A DNA stretch of 64,000 nucleotides from Kineosporia succinea (GTDB lineage: Bacteria > Actinomycetota > Actinomycetes > Actinomycetales > Kineosporiaceae), in the NCBI RefSeq assembly GCF_030811555.1, contig NZ_JAUSQZ010000001.1, positions 6,941,241 to 7,005,240 of the forward strand. The letters run 5' to 3'. The position numbers and the translations under genes were made by a program. Below the pieces are notes generated by a model. The model was not told where the DNA came from, ran no database searches, and worked only from the letters and a program-made list of their open reading frames with translations. Shown here in pieces: positions 24,288 to 32,814 of this stretch (its first letter is position 1; each line of letters begins with the position of its first letter).

Positions 24288-24310
24288 AATGAACCGAAGT
24301 TCGTTTCATT
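24288..24310. promoter_or_regulatory. palindromic TetR operator between pdhA and its divergent regulator
   Basis: AATGAACCGAA (24288-24298) and TTCGTTTCATT (24300-24310) are inverted 11-mers with one mismatch around a central G. It sits in the 154-base divergent region, 40 bases upstream of the TetR start, and is AT-richer than its surroundings. Confidence 0.6.
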
Positions 24311-24350
24311 CTAGGATCGGGGTGATCATAGAGCCGAGGAGGGGGTGTGT

Positions 24351-24935
24351 GTGACCGACGATCCTTCGGGTCCGCCCCGCAAACGGGGCCGCCCGACGGC
24401 GGCCGAGCGCGCCCGGCGCCGCGACGACATCCTCGACGCCGCCGTGCGGCTGCTCATGGCGGGCGGCTTCCAGCAGGTCACCCTCGACGACATCGTCATC
24501 GAGGCCCGCGTCACCAAGCGCACGATCTACGGTTACTTCGGCGACCGCACCGAGATCTTCCTGGCCGCCGTGGGCCGGCTGCGGCGCCTGACCCTCGAGC
24601 AGCCCACCGCCGAGGGCAGCCTGGCCGAGCTCGCGGTCAACATCGTGATCACGGCACACTCCGACCAGTCGGTGGGCCTGCACCGGCTGATGATCATCGA
24701 GTCGCAGAGCTTTCCCGAGCTGGCCCAGCGCTTCTACCGCGAGGGCCCGATGGGCTACATCGAGGCCATCGGCCACCGTCTCCCCCGCCCCGATCCCGAC
24801 CTGGCCACCTCACTCTTCACCCTGCTGCTGGGCGAGGCGCACCGGCAGCGCCTGCTCGGGCTCAGACGGGCGCCGACGAGGGACGAGGCGGTCGCGCACG
24901 CGCACCGGGCCCTCGGTCACCTCGGGCTGGGCTGA
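24351..24935 (+). CDS. TetR-family regulator, probable controller of the pdh operon
   Basis: 194 residues if started at GTG 24351, eight bases after AGGAGG (24337-24342); GTG 24345 is too close to that site. The basic N-terminus PPRKRGRPTAAERARRRDDILDAAVRLL leads into the TetR helix-turn-helix VTLDDIVIEARVTKRTIYGYFGDR. The C-terminal part (FPELAQRFYREGP) resembles the AcrR/TetR_C subgroup. Divergent from pdhA with a near-perfect palindrome between, so it probably represses both. Confidence 0.88.
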   Translation: MTDDPSGPPRKRGRPTAAERARRRDDILDAAVRLLMAGGFQQVTLDDIVIEARVTKRTIYGYFGDRTEIFLAAVGRLRRLTLEQPTAEGSLAELAVNIVITAHSDQSVGLHRLMIIESQSFPELAQRFYREGPMGYIEAIGHRLPRPDPDLATSLFTLLLGEAHRQRLLGLRRAPTRDEAVAHAHRALGHLGLG

Positions 24936-24945
24936 GAACCAGCCG

Positions 24946-25185
24946 CTACCAGCGCCCCTGGTGGCGGGTCAGCCAGGCCCCGACGAAGAAGAACAGCCCG
25001 AACGCGGCCACGTAGAACTGCCGGGGCCCGGGGGTCCCACCGCCCACGATCCAGACGGCGCAGGCGATCACCCACACCACCGGCACCACCGCCCCGGCCC
25101 AGACCGGGCCGCGCGCGAGCAGCAGGAGGTGCCCACCGACCAGGGCGAGCATGACCACGACGACGACCACCACGTCCACCGTCAC
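24946..25185 (-). CDS. small three-helix membrane protein
   Basis: About 79 residues from GTG 25185 (or 68 from ATG 25152). Three hydrophobic segments cover most of its length: VDVVVVVVVMLALVGGHLLLLA, VWAGAVVPVVWVIACAVWIVG and FYVAAFGLFFFVGAWL. The segments fill the chain in the usual small-membrane-protein pattern and end TRHQGRW. The same frame continues upstream as an implausible basic sequence, so the short start is preferred. It converges on the TetR gene, 10 bases between stops. Function unknown. Confidence 0.6.
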   Translation of the reverse strand: MTVDVVVVVVVMLALVGGHLLLLARGPVWAGAVVPVVWVIACAVWIVGGGTPGPRQFYVAAFGLFFFVGAWLTRHQGRW

Positions 25186-25503
25186 ACCCTCGCAGGAGTC
25201 AAGTGGCGCCGCATCCACCGGAGCGCCGCCCCCTGCGGCCGGAGCACGCGAGGCGCCCCGGCTCCGGGCCGGATCCGCTGTGGCATGCTGCGCCGGGCGT
25301 GCGACAGGACATGTGACAGGACATGTGGCAGGGCGTGTGGCAGGGCGTGTGGCAGGGCGTGTGGCAGGGCGTGTGGCATACGGCCCGGTGTGGGCAGCCG
25401 AGCGGAGGACGTGGTCGATGAGGTGGCGGGGCTGGGCGGACGTGCCGCCGGCTGAGGTCTCCCTGATCGGTGTCGCGACGGCGAACCTGAGCGCAGGCGG
25501 CGA
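25186..25503. other. intergenic region with minisatellite upstream of transporter gene
   Basis: 318 bases between divergent genes. It contains the seven-copy 12-bp repeat at 25296-25379. Reading frames across it in either direction give only short-period repetitive peptides, and I see no real gene. The promoter of the transporter gene must lie in the last 120 bases. Confidence 0.5.
25296..25379. repeat. 12-bp tandem repeat, seven copies
   Basis: Seven exact-length units: GGCGTGCGACAG, GACATGTGACAG, GACATGTGGCAG, then GGCGTGTGGCAG three times and GGCGTGTGGCAT. Variation increases toward the left end, as expected for a minisatellite growing from the right. Period 12 keeps frame in any translation. 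Confidence 0.9.
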
Positions 25504-26124
25504 GTGAACGCCGAGATCGACGCCGGGCTCCTGGCTCAGGCCGCCGGCCTGTTCGCCGTGACGAACATCGACGACATCCTGGTCCTGGCGCTCTTCTTCG
25601 CCCAGGGCGCCGGGCAGCGCGGGAGCACCAGGACCATCGCCACCGGTCACTACCTGGGGTTCGCCGCCATCCTGACCATCGCGGCGGCAGCCTCTCTCGG
25701 AGCCACCCTCCTGCCCTCGAGCGCCATCCCCTACCTCGGTCTCCTGCCCCTGGTCCTGGGTGTCCGGGCCGGGATCCAGGCCTGGCGGGACCACGGCACC
25801 CCCGAGGACGGGAGCACCCCGGGCCACCGCGGACCTCGCGCGCCGGAGGTAGCGGCGGTGACCTTCGCCAACGGAGGCGACAACATCGGCGTCTACGTGC
25901 CGGTGTTCGCCGGCGCCGGGGCGGGAGGGACGACCCTCTTCGTGGTCGTCTTCCTGATTCTGCTGGCGGTGTGGATCGCGGCGGGTCGCTCCCTCGCCGC
26001 CCGCCCGGCCGTCGCGCGCGTGCTGTCCCGGTGGGGGCACGTCCTGCTGCCTGTGGTCCTGATCGGCATCGGCCTGCTCATCCTGGTGGAGGGCGGCGCC
26101 TTCGGCCTCCCGTCCCTCGGGTGA
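25504..26124 (+). CDS. CadD-like cadmium-resistance/cation transporter
   Basis: 206 residues from GTG 25504. Five to six membrane segments; family signatures of the Cad/CadD group are AVTNIDDILVLALFFAQG at residues 18-35 and the mirror motif VTFANGGDNIGVYVPVFAG at about residue 118. Both carry acidic and Asn residues within the membrane, as in LysE-like exporters. Staphylococcal CadD confers modest Cd resistance; substrates of actinobacterial members are unproven. No metal regulator nearby. Minisatellite upstream. Confidence 0.85.
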   Translation: MNAEIDAGLLAQAAGLFAVTNIDDILVLALFFAQGAGQRGSTRTIATGHYLGFAAILTIAAAASLGATLLPSSAIPYLGLLPLVLGVRAGIQAWRDHGTPEDGSTPGHRGPRAPEVAAVTFANGGDNIGVYVPVFAGAGAGGTTLFVVVFLILLAVWIAAGRSLAARPAVARVLSRWGHVLLPVVLIGIGLLILVEGGAFGLPSLG

Positions 26125-26325
26125 GGGCGGGCACAGGTTCGGATGAGGTGGACTGCGGCACCGTCGAGCGGCACGTCTGCACCGGGCCGGTGCGCTCGTT
26201 CGCCACCTTCACGTTCGACCGGTGCACCCCGGCCGGTCAAATCCCTTCTAAAGCACCGTGAAATCCTCGCACCAGGACCTTCGTCCTACCGGAACGGCCC
26301 GCCGGCCCCTCTACGCTCGGCGACC

Positions 26326-27270
26326 ATGCCGCCCCTGACCCAGCGCCTGACCCAGCCCCTGACCCAGCCCCTGACCGCACGACGTACCGCCCTCGTGGCC
26401 GCCGCGGCCGTGGTCCTGACCGCGTCCGCGACCGCCGCCACCGCCGTGAACCGCTCCTCCGGTGAGGCGCCCGCGGCCGCGACCACCACGTCCACCATCG
26501 AGGCCGCCGCCCGCAAGGACACCGTCGGCCCGGTGAAGAAGGGCGCGGCGCTGTGGAACCAGAAGGGCATCACGAAGTCGCTGAAGGACTCGGGCGTGTC
26601 CTGGTACTACAACTGGTCGGCCGCCCCGAACGGGGTGAAGGCCCCCCAGGGCGTGGATTTCGTGCCGATGATCTGGGGCGCCGACTCGGTCACCACCTCG
26701 AACCTGGCCCAGGCCAGGAAGAACGGCAAGACGCTGCTCGGGTTCAACGAGCCCGACCTGGCCGAGCAGTCGAACATGAGCGTGTCCAAGGCCCTCAACC
26801 TCTGGCCCAAGCTCGAGAAGACCGGCCTGCGCCTGGGCAGCCCGGCCGTGGCCTGGGGCGCCGACCAGGACGGGCAGTGGCTCGACCAGTTCATGAAGGG
26901 CGCCAAGAAACGTGGCTACCGCGTCGATTTCATCACGCTGCACTGGTACGGCTCGGACTTCAACTCCCCTCGCGCCGTCAACCAGCTCAAGAGCTACATC
27001 CAGGGCGTGCACAAGAAGTACCCGAAGAAGAAGATCTGGATCACCGAGTACTCCCTGATCAACTTCGGCTCCGGCGCCAAGTTCCCGACCGCCGCGAACC
27101 AGGCCAACTTCGTGAAGAAGTCCACGGCCATGCTCGAGAAGATCAGCTACGTCGAGCACTACTCCTGGTTCGCGTTCCCGACCTCGACCAACGGCAAGAA
27201 CGAGACCGGCCTCTACCGGCCCGGCGGCGCGATCACCGCGCCGGGCAAGGCCTACCGGGCGGCGGGCTGA
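26326..27270 (+). CDS. secreted glycosyl hydrolase, GH128 (Asl1-like beta-1,3-glucanase)
   Basis: 314 residues from ATG 26326. An N-terminal repeat (QRLTQPLTQPLTARR) leads into a signal/anchor helix (LVAAAAVVLTASATAATA), then a disordered linker. The catalytic TIM barrel covers about residues 75-314: WYYNWSAAPNG, FVPMIWG, LLGFNEPDLAEQSNMS (acid/base Glu), FITLHWYGSDFN, and KKKIWITEYSLINFGS (nucleophile Glu). These are the fungal Asl1/GH128 signatures. GH128 enzymes cut beta-1,3-glucans such as curdlan or fungal wall glucan. Exported or membrane-anchored. Confidence 0.9.
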   Translation: MPPLTQRLTQPLTQPLTARRTALVAAAAVVLTASATAATAVNRSSGEAPAAATTTSTIEAAARKDTVGPVKKGAALWNQKGITKSLKDSGVSWYYNWSAAPNGVKAPQGVDFVPMIWGADSVTTSNLAQARKNGKTLLGFNEPDLAEQSNMSVSKALNLWPKLEKTGLRLGSPAVAWGADQDGQWLDQFMKGAKKRGYRVDFITLHWYGSDFNSPRAVNQLKSYIQGVHKKYPKKKIWITEYSLINFGSGAKFPTAANQANFVKKSTAMLEKISYVEHYSWFAFPTSTNGKNETGLYRPGGAITAPGKAYRAAG

Positions 27271-27277
27271 GCCTGCG

Positions 27278-27691
27278 CTACTCGGGACGTTCGCTGACCC
27301 TGACCGGGAGACCGGTCAGGGCACGGATGTCCTCGATGTCGTCAGGCGTGACGCGGGGCAGTTGCCAGGTGTGGCCGACCTGCGGTCTGAGCAGCACGTG
27401 ACGGCCGAACCTCCCCGGATGAACGATCTCCCGGAACTCCCCCACCGGCCGGGTGCGGGTGCGGAACGCCGTGCGCACGGTGATGTCAGCGGCCGTGACC
27501 CGGGTGCTCTGACGGCCCGTCAGCCAGGCGCCCAGGACGTTCACCAGCAGGGGGCCGATCAGGAGGGCCCAGGCGTCCCACCACCAGGCGATTCCGGCCG
27601 CCCCGGCGAACATGACCACCGCGAGGGCGCTCAGGCTCCAGAACTGCCGGCGACCGGGCGGCCCCGGGTAGACCAGCCGACCACCCGTCAC
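27278..27691 (-). CDS. PH-domain-like membrane protein, paralogue of the 9777 gene
   Basis: 137 residues. Two adjacent membrane segments (FWSLSALAVVMFAGAAGIAWWW and ALLIGPLLVNVLGAWL) followed by a beta-rich domain (STRVTAADITVRTAFRTRTRPVGEFREIV...LLRPQVGHTWQLPRVTPDDIEDIRALTGLP). Same order and similar C-terminus as the protein at 9777-10148. Bacterial PH-like domains of this layout sit under the membrane; function unknown. Stops 7 bases from the convergent GH128 gene. Confidence 0.72.
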   Translation of the reverse strand: MTGGRLVYPGPPGRRQFWSLSALAVVMFAGAAGIAWWWDAWALLIGPLLVNVLGAWLTGRQSTRVTAADITVRTAFRTRTRPVGEFREIVHPGRFGRHVLLRPQVGHTWQLPRVTPDDIEDIRALTGLPVRVSERPE

Positions 27692-27893
27692 GAGCGGCCG
27701 GCCCGCGCCGGGCCCACACCGCGAACGGCACCGGGACGGCGCCGGCGGCTCTGTCGATGACGGGCGATCTCGGGGGTGACCTCAGGCATGGCGGCATGAT
27801 CATCGCCGGACCGCCGGACCGCGAGCCGAAATGCCCGGCTTGCGACGCCCGGCGGGGTGCGCGCCGTTCAACCCCCGGAGACGGAGACCCTTT

Positions 27894-28463
27894 TCACGCT
27901 TCCCGTTCGCGGGCCGCCCGGGCCCGGGCCTTGATCGCGAGGATGACCTCGCTCTTGGCCATGGTGTAGTCGTTCTTGTCCTCCCACGACCGGCTGAGCA
28001 GCGCCCTTTTCGTGTCCTCGTAGAGGGCACGGTCGGCGGCGTCCGAACGCAGCCGATCGCGCAGGAGGAAGTACTCGTCCACGGCCGGGTGGTCGTGCTC
28101 GAAGACGTGCACGTGGACGTCGTGGGCCGGCGTGCGCACCAGGCGATGCCCCGGCTCACGCACCCGCAGCACGTACCCGGCGGCCAGGAGAGCGTCGAGG
28201 TAGTCCTCCTCGGCGGTGATGTCCTCGACCGTCACCACGATGTCGACGATCGGCTTGGCCGCCAGCCCCGGGACGGACGTGGAACCGATGTGCTCGATCC
28301 CCACGTCCACCCCGGTCAGGGCCTTCGCGATGCGGTCCCGGTGCTCACCGAAGATGCCCACCCACCGCTCGTCGTAGTCGTGCAGCTCGAGTCCGAGGGT
28401 CTCGACGCCTCCCACGGCCTCGCTGGTGGTGACGTCCGGACGGCGCGGTCGGCGGCTGCTCAC
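27894..28463 (-). CDS. GrpB-family nucleotidyltransferase-fold protein
   Basis: 189 residues from GTG 28463. HDYDERWVGIFGEHRDRIAKAL and the signature VGIEHIGSTSVPGLAAKPIVDIVVTVED (G-S-T-S...D-I-x-V) define the GrpB/UPF0157 family, whose fold is a minimal nucleotidyltransferase; GS and DIVV correspond to the active-site motif. The end (YTMAKSEVILAI) is family-typical. Biological role of the family is unclear; some members are fused to dephospho-CoA kinase. It lies 20 bases downstream of adhE's stop... transcribed in the opposite order on the same strand after adhE. Confidence 0.88.
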   Translation of the reverse strand: MSSRRPRRPDVTTSEAVGGVETLGLELHDYDERWVGIFGEHRDRIAKALTGVDVGIEHIGSTSVPGLAAKPIVDIVVTVEDITAEEDYLDALLAAGYVLRVREPGHRLVRTPAHDVHVHVFEHDHPAVDEYFLLRDRLRSDAADRALYEDTKRALLSRSWEDKNDYTMAKSEVILAIKARARAAREREA

Positions 28464-28482
28464 CCGGACATCCTGCCATCAC

Positions 28483-31080
28483 TCACAGTCCGCGGTAGGC
28501 CTGACGCATCAGCTCCTGCATGTCCTCCAGCATCGGCATCCGCGGGTTCGCCGGGGCGCACTGGTCCTCGTACGCGTTCAGCGCCTGCTGCGGCAGCGAC
28601 GCCTCGAACGCGTCCGCGTCCACCCCCAGCTCCGCGAACGACGACTCGATCCCGACCGCCGCCCGCAGCCTCTCCACCGCCTGGGCCAGGGCCTGGACCG
28701 GGTCGTCACCACCCAGACCCAGCATCCGCGCGATGTCCGCGAAACGCTCCGGCGCCCGGTAGCTCTCGTACTTCGGCCAGCCCGACAGTTTCGTCGGCGG
28801 CGTGCCGTTGTACCGGATCACGTGCGGCAGCAGCACCGCGTTCGTCCGCCCGTGCGCGATGTGGAACGTCGCCCCCAGCGTGTGCGACATCGCGTGCACG
28901 ATGCCCAGGAACGCGCTGCCGAACGCCATCCCCGCGATCGTGCCCGCGTTGTGCATGCGCTCGCGGGCCTCGGGATCGCCCTCCAGCACCGACTTCTCGA
29001 GGTTGGCGAAGATCAGCCGGATCGCGTGCAGGGCCAGGCCGTCGGTGAAGTCGTTCGCGTACACCGACACGTACGCCTCGATCGCGTGGGTCAGCGCGTC
29101 GAAACCGCTGTCGGCCGCGATGGCCCGGGGCATGCTGGCCGTCAACATCGGGTCGACGATCGCCACGGTCGGGGTCAGGGCGTAGTCGGCCAGCGGGTAC
29201 TTCTTGCCCGTCCGCTGGTCGGTGATCACCGCGAACGGCGTCACCTCGGCCCCGGTGCCCGAGGTGGTGGGAATACAGACCAGGCGGGCCTTCTCACCCA
29301 GCGCGGGGAAGCGGAACGCGCGCTTGCGGATGTCGAAGAACTTCTCCCGCATGTCGTCGAACACCACCTCCGGGTGCTCGTACTTCAGCCACATCACCTT
29401 GGCCGCGTCCATCGCCGAGCCGCCGCCCAGCGCGATGATGGTGTCGGGCCGGAACGATCGCATCAACGCGGCGCCCCGGTCGACCGTGGCCATCTGCGGC
29501 TCGGGCTCCACGTCGTCGATGATCTGCAGCACCACCCGCTCGGGCCGCCGCTGCAGCACCCGGTCGATGCGCTCGACGAACCCCAGTCGCGTCATCGTGG
29601 CGTCAGTGACGACCGTGACCCGGCGCACCCCCGGCATGTCGCTCAGGTAGCGGATGGCCTGCGGCTCGAAGTAGATCCGCGACGGCACCTTGAACCACTG
29701 CATGTTGTTGGTACGCCTGCCGATCCGCTTGATGTTGATCAGGTTGACGGCCGACACGTTGTCCGACACCGAGTTCCGGCCGTAGCTGCCGCAGCCCAGG
29801 GTCAGCGACGGCATGAACGCGTTGTACATGTCCCCGATGCCGCCCTGCGACGACGGCGAGTTCCAGATCACCCGCACCGCCTTGACCCGCTGCCCGAACT
29901 CGACGGCCAGGGCCTCGTCCTCGGTGTGGATGACCGCACTGTGCCCCAGGCCGTGGAACTCGACCATGTCGGTCGCCGCCTTCAGGCCCTCCTCACGGCC
30001 GCGCACCCGCAGCACGGCCAGCACCGGGCAGAGCTTCTCGCGGGTCAGCGGCTCGTCCGGCCCGATCCGGTCGACCTCGGCCAGGATCACCGAGGTCTGC
30101 GGCGGCACGCTGAAACCGGCCTGCCCGGCGATCCACACCGGCGACCGGCCGACCACATCCGGGTTGAGCTTCGCCTCGCCGCAGGACTTTCCGTAGGCCG
30201 CGGCGCCGAAGACGAACTCCTCCAGCCGGCGCTTCTCGTCGTCCGTGGCGACGTACGCGTGCAGCTTGCCGAACTCGCGCAGCGCCTCGTCGTAGATCTC
30301 GTCGTCGATGATCGCGGCCTGCTCGGAGGCGCAGATCATGCCGTTGTCGAACGACTTCGAGAGCATGATGTCGTTGACGGCCCGCTTCAGTTTCGCGGAC
30401 TTCTCGATCCAGGCGGGCACGTTGCCGGCGCCGACCCCGAGGGCAGGCTTGCCGGCCGAGTAGGCCGCGCGCACCATCGCGTTGCCGCCGGTCGCCAGGA
30501 TCGTCGCGACACCCGGATCGTGCATCAGCGCCGTGGTCGCCTCGAGGGAGGGCTCCTCGATCCACTGGATGCAGTCGGCCGGGGCCCCGGCCGCGACCGC
30601 CGCGTCCCGCACCGTGCGCGCGGCCTCGGCACTGCATCGCTGCGCGGAGGGGTGGAACGCGAAAACGATGGGATTACGCGTCTTCAGGGCCAGCAGCGCC
30701 TTGAAGATGGCGGTCGACGTCGGGTTCGTCACCGGCGTGATGCCCGCGACGACGCCCACCGGCTCGGCGATCTCGGTGATCCCGGTGATCTCGTCGGAGC
30801 TGATCACACCCACCGTGCGGACTTTCGCCATGCTGTGGGTGACGTGCTCGCAGGCGAAGATGTTCTTCACCGCCTTGTCCTCGAACACCCCGCGCCCGGT
30901 CTCCTCCACCGCCAGGCGGGCCAGGTCGGCGTGCCGGTCCAGCGCCGCCACCGACGCCTTCTTCACGATGTGGTCGATCGTCTCCTGGTCGAAAGAGCCG
31001 TACTCGTCCAGCGCTTTCAGGCCGTTCCCGACCAGGGTGGCGATCTGCTGCCGGACTGCGGCCGTCTGCTCCGCGGTCAT
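28483..31080 (-). CDS. adhE: bifunctional acetaldehyde-CoA/alcohol dehydrogenase
   Basis: 865 residues from ATG 31080, preceded by GAGGTGAG. Residues 1-about 430 are the CoA-acylating aldehyde dehydrogenase half (catalytic Cys250 in FDNGMICASEQA; NP(T)S at 119-122); residues about 460-865 are the iron-dependent alcohol dehydrogenase half (GGGSAMDAAKVMW, TTSGTGAEVTPFAVI, SGFDALTHAIEAYVS, MSHTLGATFHIAHGRTNAVLLPHVIRYN, with the metal His residues). The two-step reaction acetyl-CoA to acetaldehyde to ethanol regenerates NAD under low oxygen. The protein is close to the usual AdhE length (about 870-890). It suggests this organism ferments or survives hypoxia. No Rex operator recognised upstream. 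Confidence 0.96.
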   Translation of the reverse strand: MTAEQTAAVRQQIATLVGNGLKALDEYGSFDQETIDHIVKKASVAALDRHADLARLAVEETGRGVFEDKAVKNIFACEHVTHSMAKVRTVGVISSDEITGITEIAEPVGVVAGITPVTNPTSTAIFKALLALKTRNPIVFAFHPSAQRCSAEAARTVRDAAVAAGAPADCIQWIEEPSLEATTALMHDPGVATILATGGNAMVRAAYSAGKPALGVGAGNVPAWIEKSAKLKRAVNDIMLSKSFDNGMICASEQAAIIDDEIYDEALREFGKLHAYVATDDEKRRLEEFVFGAAAYGKSCGEAKLNPDVVGRSPVWIAGQAGFSVPPQTSVILAEVDRIGPDEPLTREKLCPVLAVLRVRGREEGLKAATDMVEFHGLGHSAVIHTEDEALAVEFGQRVKAVRVIWNSPSSQGGIGDMYNAFMPSLTLGCGSYGRNSVSDNVSAVNLINIKRIGRRTNNMQWFKVPSRIYFEPQAIRYLSDMPGVRRVTVVTDATMTRLGFVERIDRVLQRRPERVVLQIIDDVEPEPQMATVDRGAALMRSFRPDTIIALGGGSAMDAAKVMWLKYEHPEVVFDDMREKFFDIRKRAFRFPALGEKARLVCIPTTSGTGAEVTPFAVITDQRTGKKYPLADYALTPTVAIVDPMLTASMPRAIAADSGFDALTHAIEAYVSVYANDFTDGLALHAIRLIFANLEKSVLEGDPEARERMHNAGTIAGMAFGSAFLGIVHAMSHTLGATFHIAHGRTNAVLLPHVIRYNGTPPTKLSGWPKYESYRAPERFADIARMLGLGGDDPVQALAQAVERLRAAVGIESSFAELGVDADAFEASLPQQALNAYEDQCAPANPRMPMLEDMQELMRQAYRGL

Positions 31081-31285
31081 GTCTCACCTCAAGTGATGTC
31101 CTCGTGGGGTACACCTCAAGCCTGCCGCGCGGGGCGGTCGGCCACCTGGGTCACTGGTCCTCTCCCGGCCACCGCAAGTCCTGTCATCGTGACGAGAAGG
31201 GCGTCCGGGGCGACCACCCCGTCCCCCGTTCAGATCTGCGGGAACAGGCGTGGTCGATGGGCATCTCCCGCGCGGACAGGGCAGC

Positions 31286-32056
31286 ATGAGCCCCATGAAC
31301 GAACAGCTTGCCGCCCGCGCCCGCACGCTCGCCGACCTCCACGCCGCCGGCCGCCCCCTGGTGCTGCCCACGGTCTGGGACGTCTGGTCGGCCCGGACCG
31401 CCGTCAGCGCCGGGTTCGAGGCCCTGACCATCGGCAGCCACCCGCTGGCCGACTCCCGCGGCGCCGCCGACCAGGAGGGCCAGACCTTCGAGGAGGTGAT
31501 CGAGGCGGTGCGCCCGATCATCGCCGCCGTCGACGTCCCGGTCTCCGTCGACCTGGAGGCCGGCTACGGCAAGACGCCCGCCGAGCTGATCGCGGGCCTG
31601 CTCGACGCCGGAGGTGTCGGCCTGAACGTGGAGGACACCGTGCACTCCGAGGGCGGGCGCGTGCGCACCACCGCCGAGCACGCCGACTACGTCGCCGGGC
31701 TCCGTGCCGCGGCCGACGCCGCCGGCGTGCCGGTCTGGGTCAACGGGCGCACCGACCTCTTCGCCCACGCGAGCAACCACGACGAGGTCCTCGACGACGC
31801 GATCGCCCGCCTCCAGGCTCTGGTCGAGGCCGGCGCCGACAGCGTCTACCCGGTCAAGATCCACGAGAACGACGCGATCATCACTGCCATCGTCGGCGCC
31901 GTGAAGGCCCCGGTGAACTGCACCGCGCACCCGGTCAAGCACGACGTGGCCCGGTACGCCCGCCTCGGCGTCGGGCGGGTCACCTACGGCCCGCTGCTGC
32001 AGTCAGCCCTGACCGACTACCTGCGGGAGATCGTCACGCCCTGGAAGACCAACTGA
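31286..32056 (+). CDS. isocitrate lyase/PEP mutase family enzyme
   Basis: 256 residues from ATG 31286 (ATG 31295 equally possible; no strong ribosome site for either). (beta/alpha)8 barrel with the family pattern: LPTVWDVWSARTAVSAGFEALTIGSHPLA, VSVDLEAGYGKTPAELIAGLLDAGGVGLNVEDTVHSEG (metal-binding Asp/Glu cluster) and VWVNGRTDLFAH. These match the YkoU/2-methylisocitrate-lyase-like group of the PEP mutase superfamily, which cleaves or makes C-C or P-C bonds; the catalytic K-K-C-G-H loop of true isocitrate lyases is not seen. Substrate unknown. Its 3' end overlaps the convergent 2H gene by 54 bases. Confidence 0.88.
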   Translation: MSPMNEQLAARARTLADLHAAGRPLVLPTVWDVWSARTAVSAGFEALTIGSHPLADSRGAADQEGQTFEEVIEAVRPIIAAVDVPVSVDLEAGYGKTPAELIAGLLDAGGVGLNVEDTVHSEGGRVRTTAEHADYVAGLRAAADAAGVPVWVNGRTDLFAHASNHDEVLDDAIARLQALVEAGADSVYPVKIHENDAIITAIVGAVKAPVNCTAHPVKHDVARYARLGVGRVTYGPLLQSALTDYLREIVTPWKTN

Positions 32057-32668
32057 CCCGACCTTCGTCCACCCGAAGCCGGAGTCACTGACCCGGACCT
32101 CGAGCAGGTGCACCGAGTCCACGCGCATGCGCGCGTGGCTCGGCCGCACCCGCCGTAGTTTGCGGGCCAGCTCGTCGGTGGACGCCTCGCCGTGCGCGTA
32201 GCCCAGCGTCATGTGCGTGACCCCGGGGTGGAAGGTGCCGGCCGCCTCGCCCCGCAGCTCCCGGATCGCCGCGCGCAGTGTGCCGATGAGCTCCTGCAGC
32301 GGCTCGTCCTCCAGGTCGAGCAGGGCGCCGGTGGCGTAGGCCAGCGGGCTGCCGGCGGTGATCTCGAAGGGCTGCTGCCCGGCGAGCCTCTCCCGGAGCC
32401 CCTCCAGCAATGCCGCACGCTGGGCGGGGTCGATGCGGTCGGCCGTGGCGTCACCGACCTGGGCCAGCGTCACCCGCAGCTCGCCGTCGGGCACCGTGGC
32501 GATCGGGAATCCCCGCATCGCCTCCCGGCACCCCGCGAGCAACTCCCCCAGCGCGGCGTCCCGCGTGACGTCGGGCAGCAGGCAGACGAACAGCCAGGAG
32601 ACATCGGACGACCACGGCCCCTGCGCGGGACGGAACACGAACGGCTTCACACCCCGAGCTTCCCACAC
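32003..32668 (-). CDS. 2'-5' RNA ligase-like 2H phosphoesterase family protein
   Basis: 221 residues from GTG 32668 (GTG 32650 is an alternative). Family layout: WLFVCLLPDV at the start, two H-x-T/S motifs expected. The C-terminal one is intact (GVTHMTLGYAHGE); the N-terminal one reads LRVTLAQVGD, so Arg replaces the first His. With one catalytic His missing, cyclic-phosphodiesterase or ligase activity may be lost or altered. The last 18 codons overlap the convergent lyase gene. Stands alone; substrate unknown. Confidence 0.7.
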   Translation of the reverse strand: MWEARGVKPFVFRPAQGPWSSDVSWLFVCLLPDVTRDAALGELLAGCREAMRGFPIATVPDGELRVTLAQVGDATADRIDPAQRAALLEGLRERLAGQQPFEITAGSPLAYATGALLDLEDEPLQELIGTLRAAIRELRGEAAGTFHPGVTHMTLGYAHGEASTDELARKLRRVRPSHARMRVDSVHLLEVRVSDSGFGWTKVGSVGLPGRDDLPQVVGQG

Positions 32669-32814
32669 GATTCAGGCTTTTCCGGCCGCGGTGATGGTGG
32701 ACGCGGTGGTCACCACGGGTGCGCCGGGGCCGGTCGGGGTGGCCGTGGACGCGGTGCTCTCCCGGGCCACCGTGGCGGACCCGCGGTGGCCGGCCGGGCG
32801 CGTAGGGTCCGGGC

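Noticed and set aside
25296-25379. Possible CRISPR array
   Set aside because: Repeats are adjacent with no spacers.
25151-25507. Plus-strand ORF covering the 12-bp repeat
   Set aside because: Poly-Thr start is the antisense of a poly-Val membrane segment, and the centre is a pure repeat translation.
28426-32091. 1221-codon ORF on the plus strand
   Set aside because: It lies antisense to adhE, is Arg/His/Pro-rich and has no domain. High-GC shadow.
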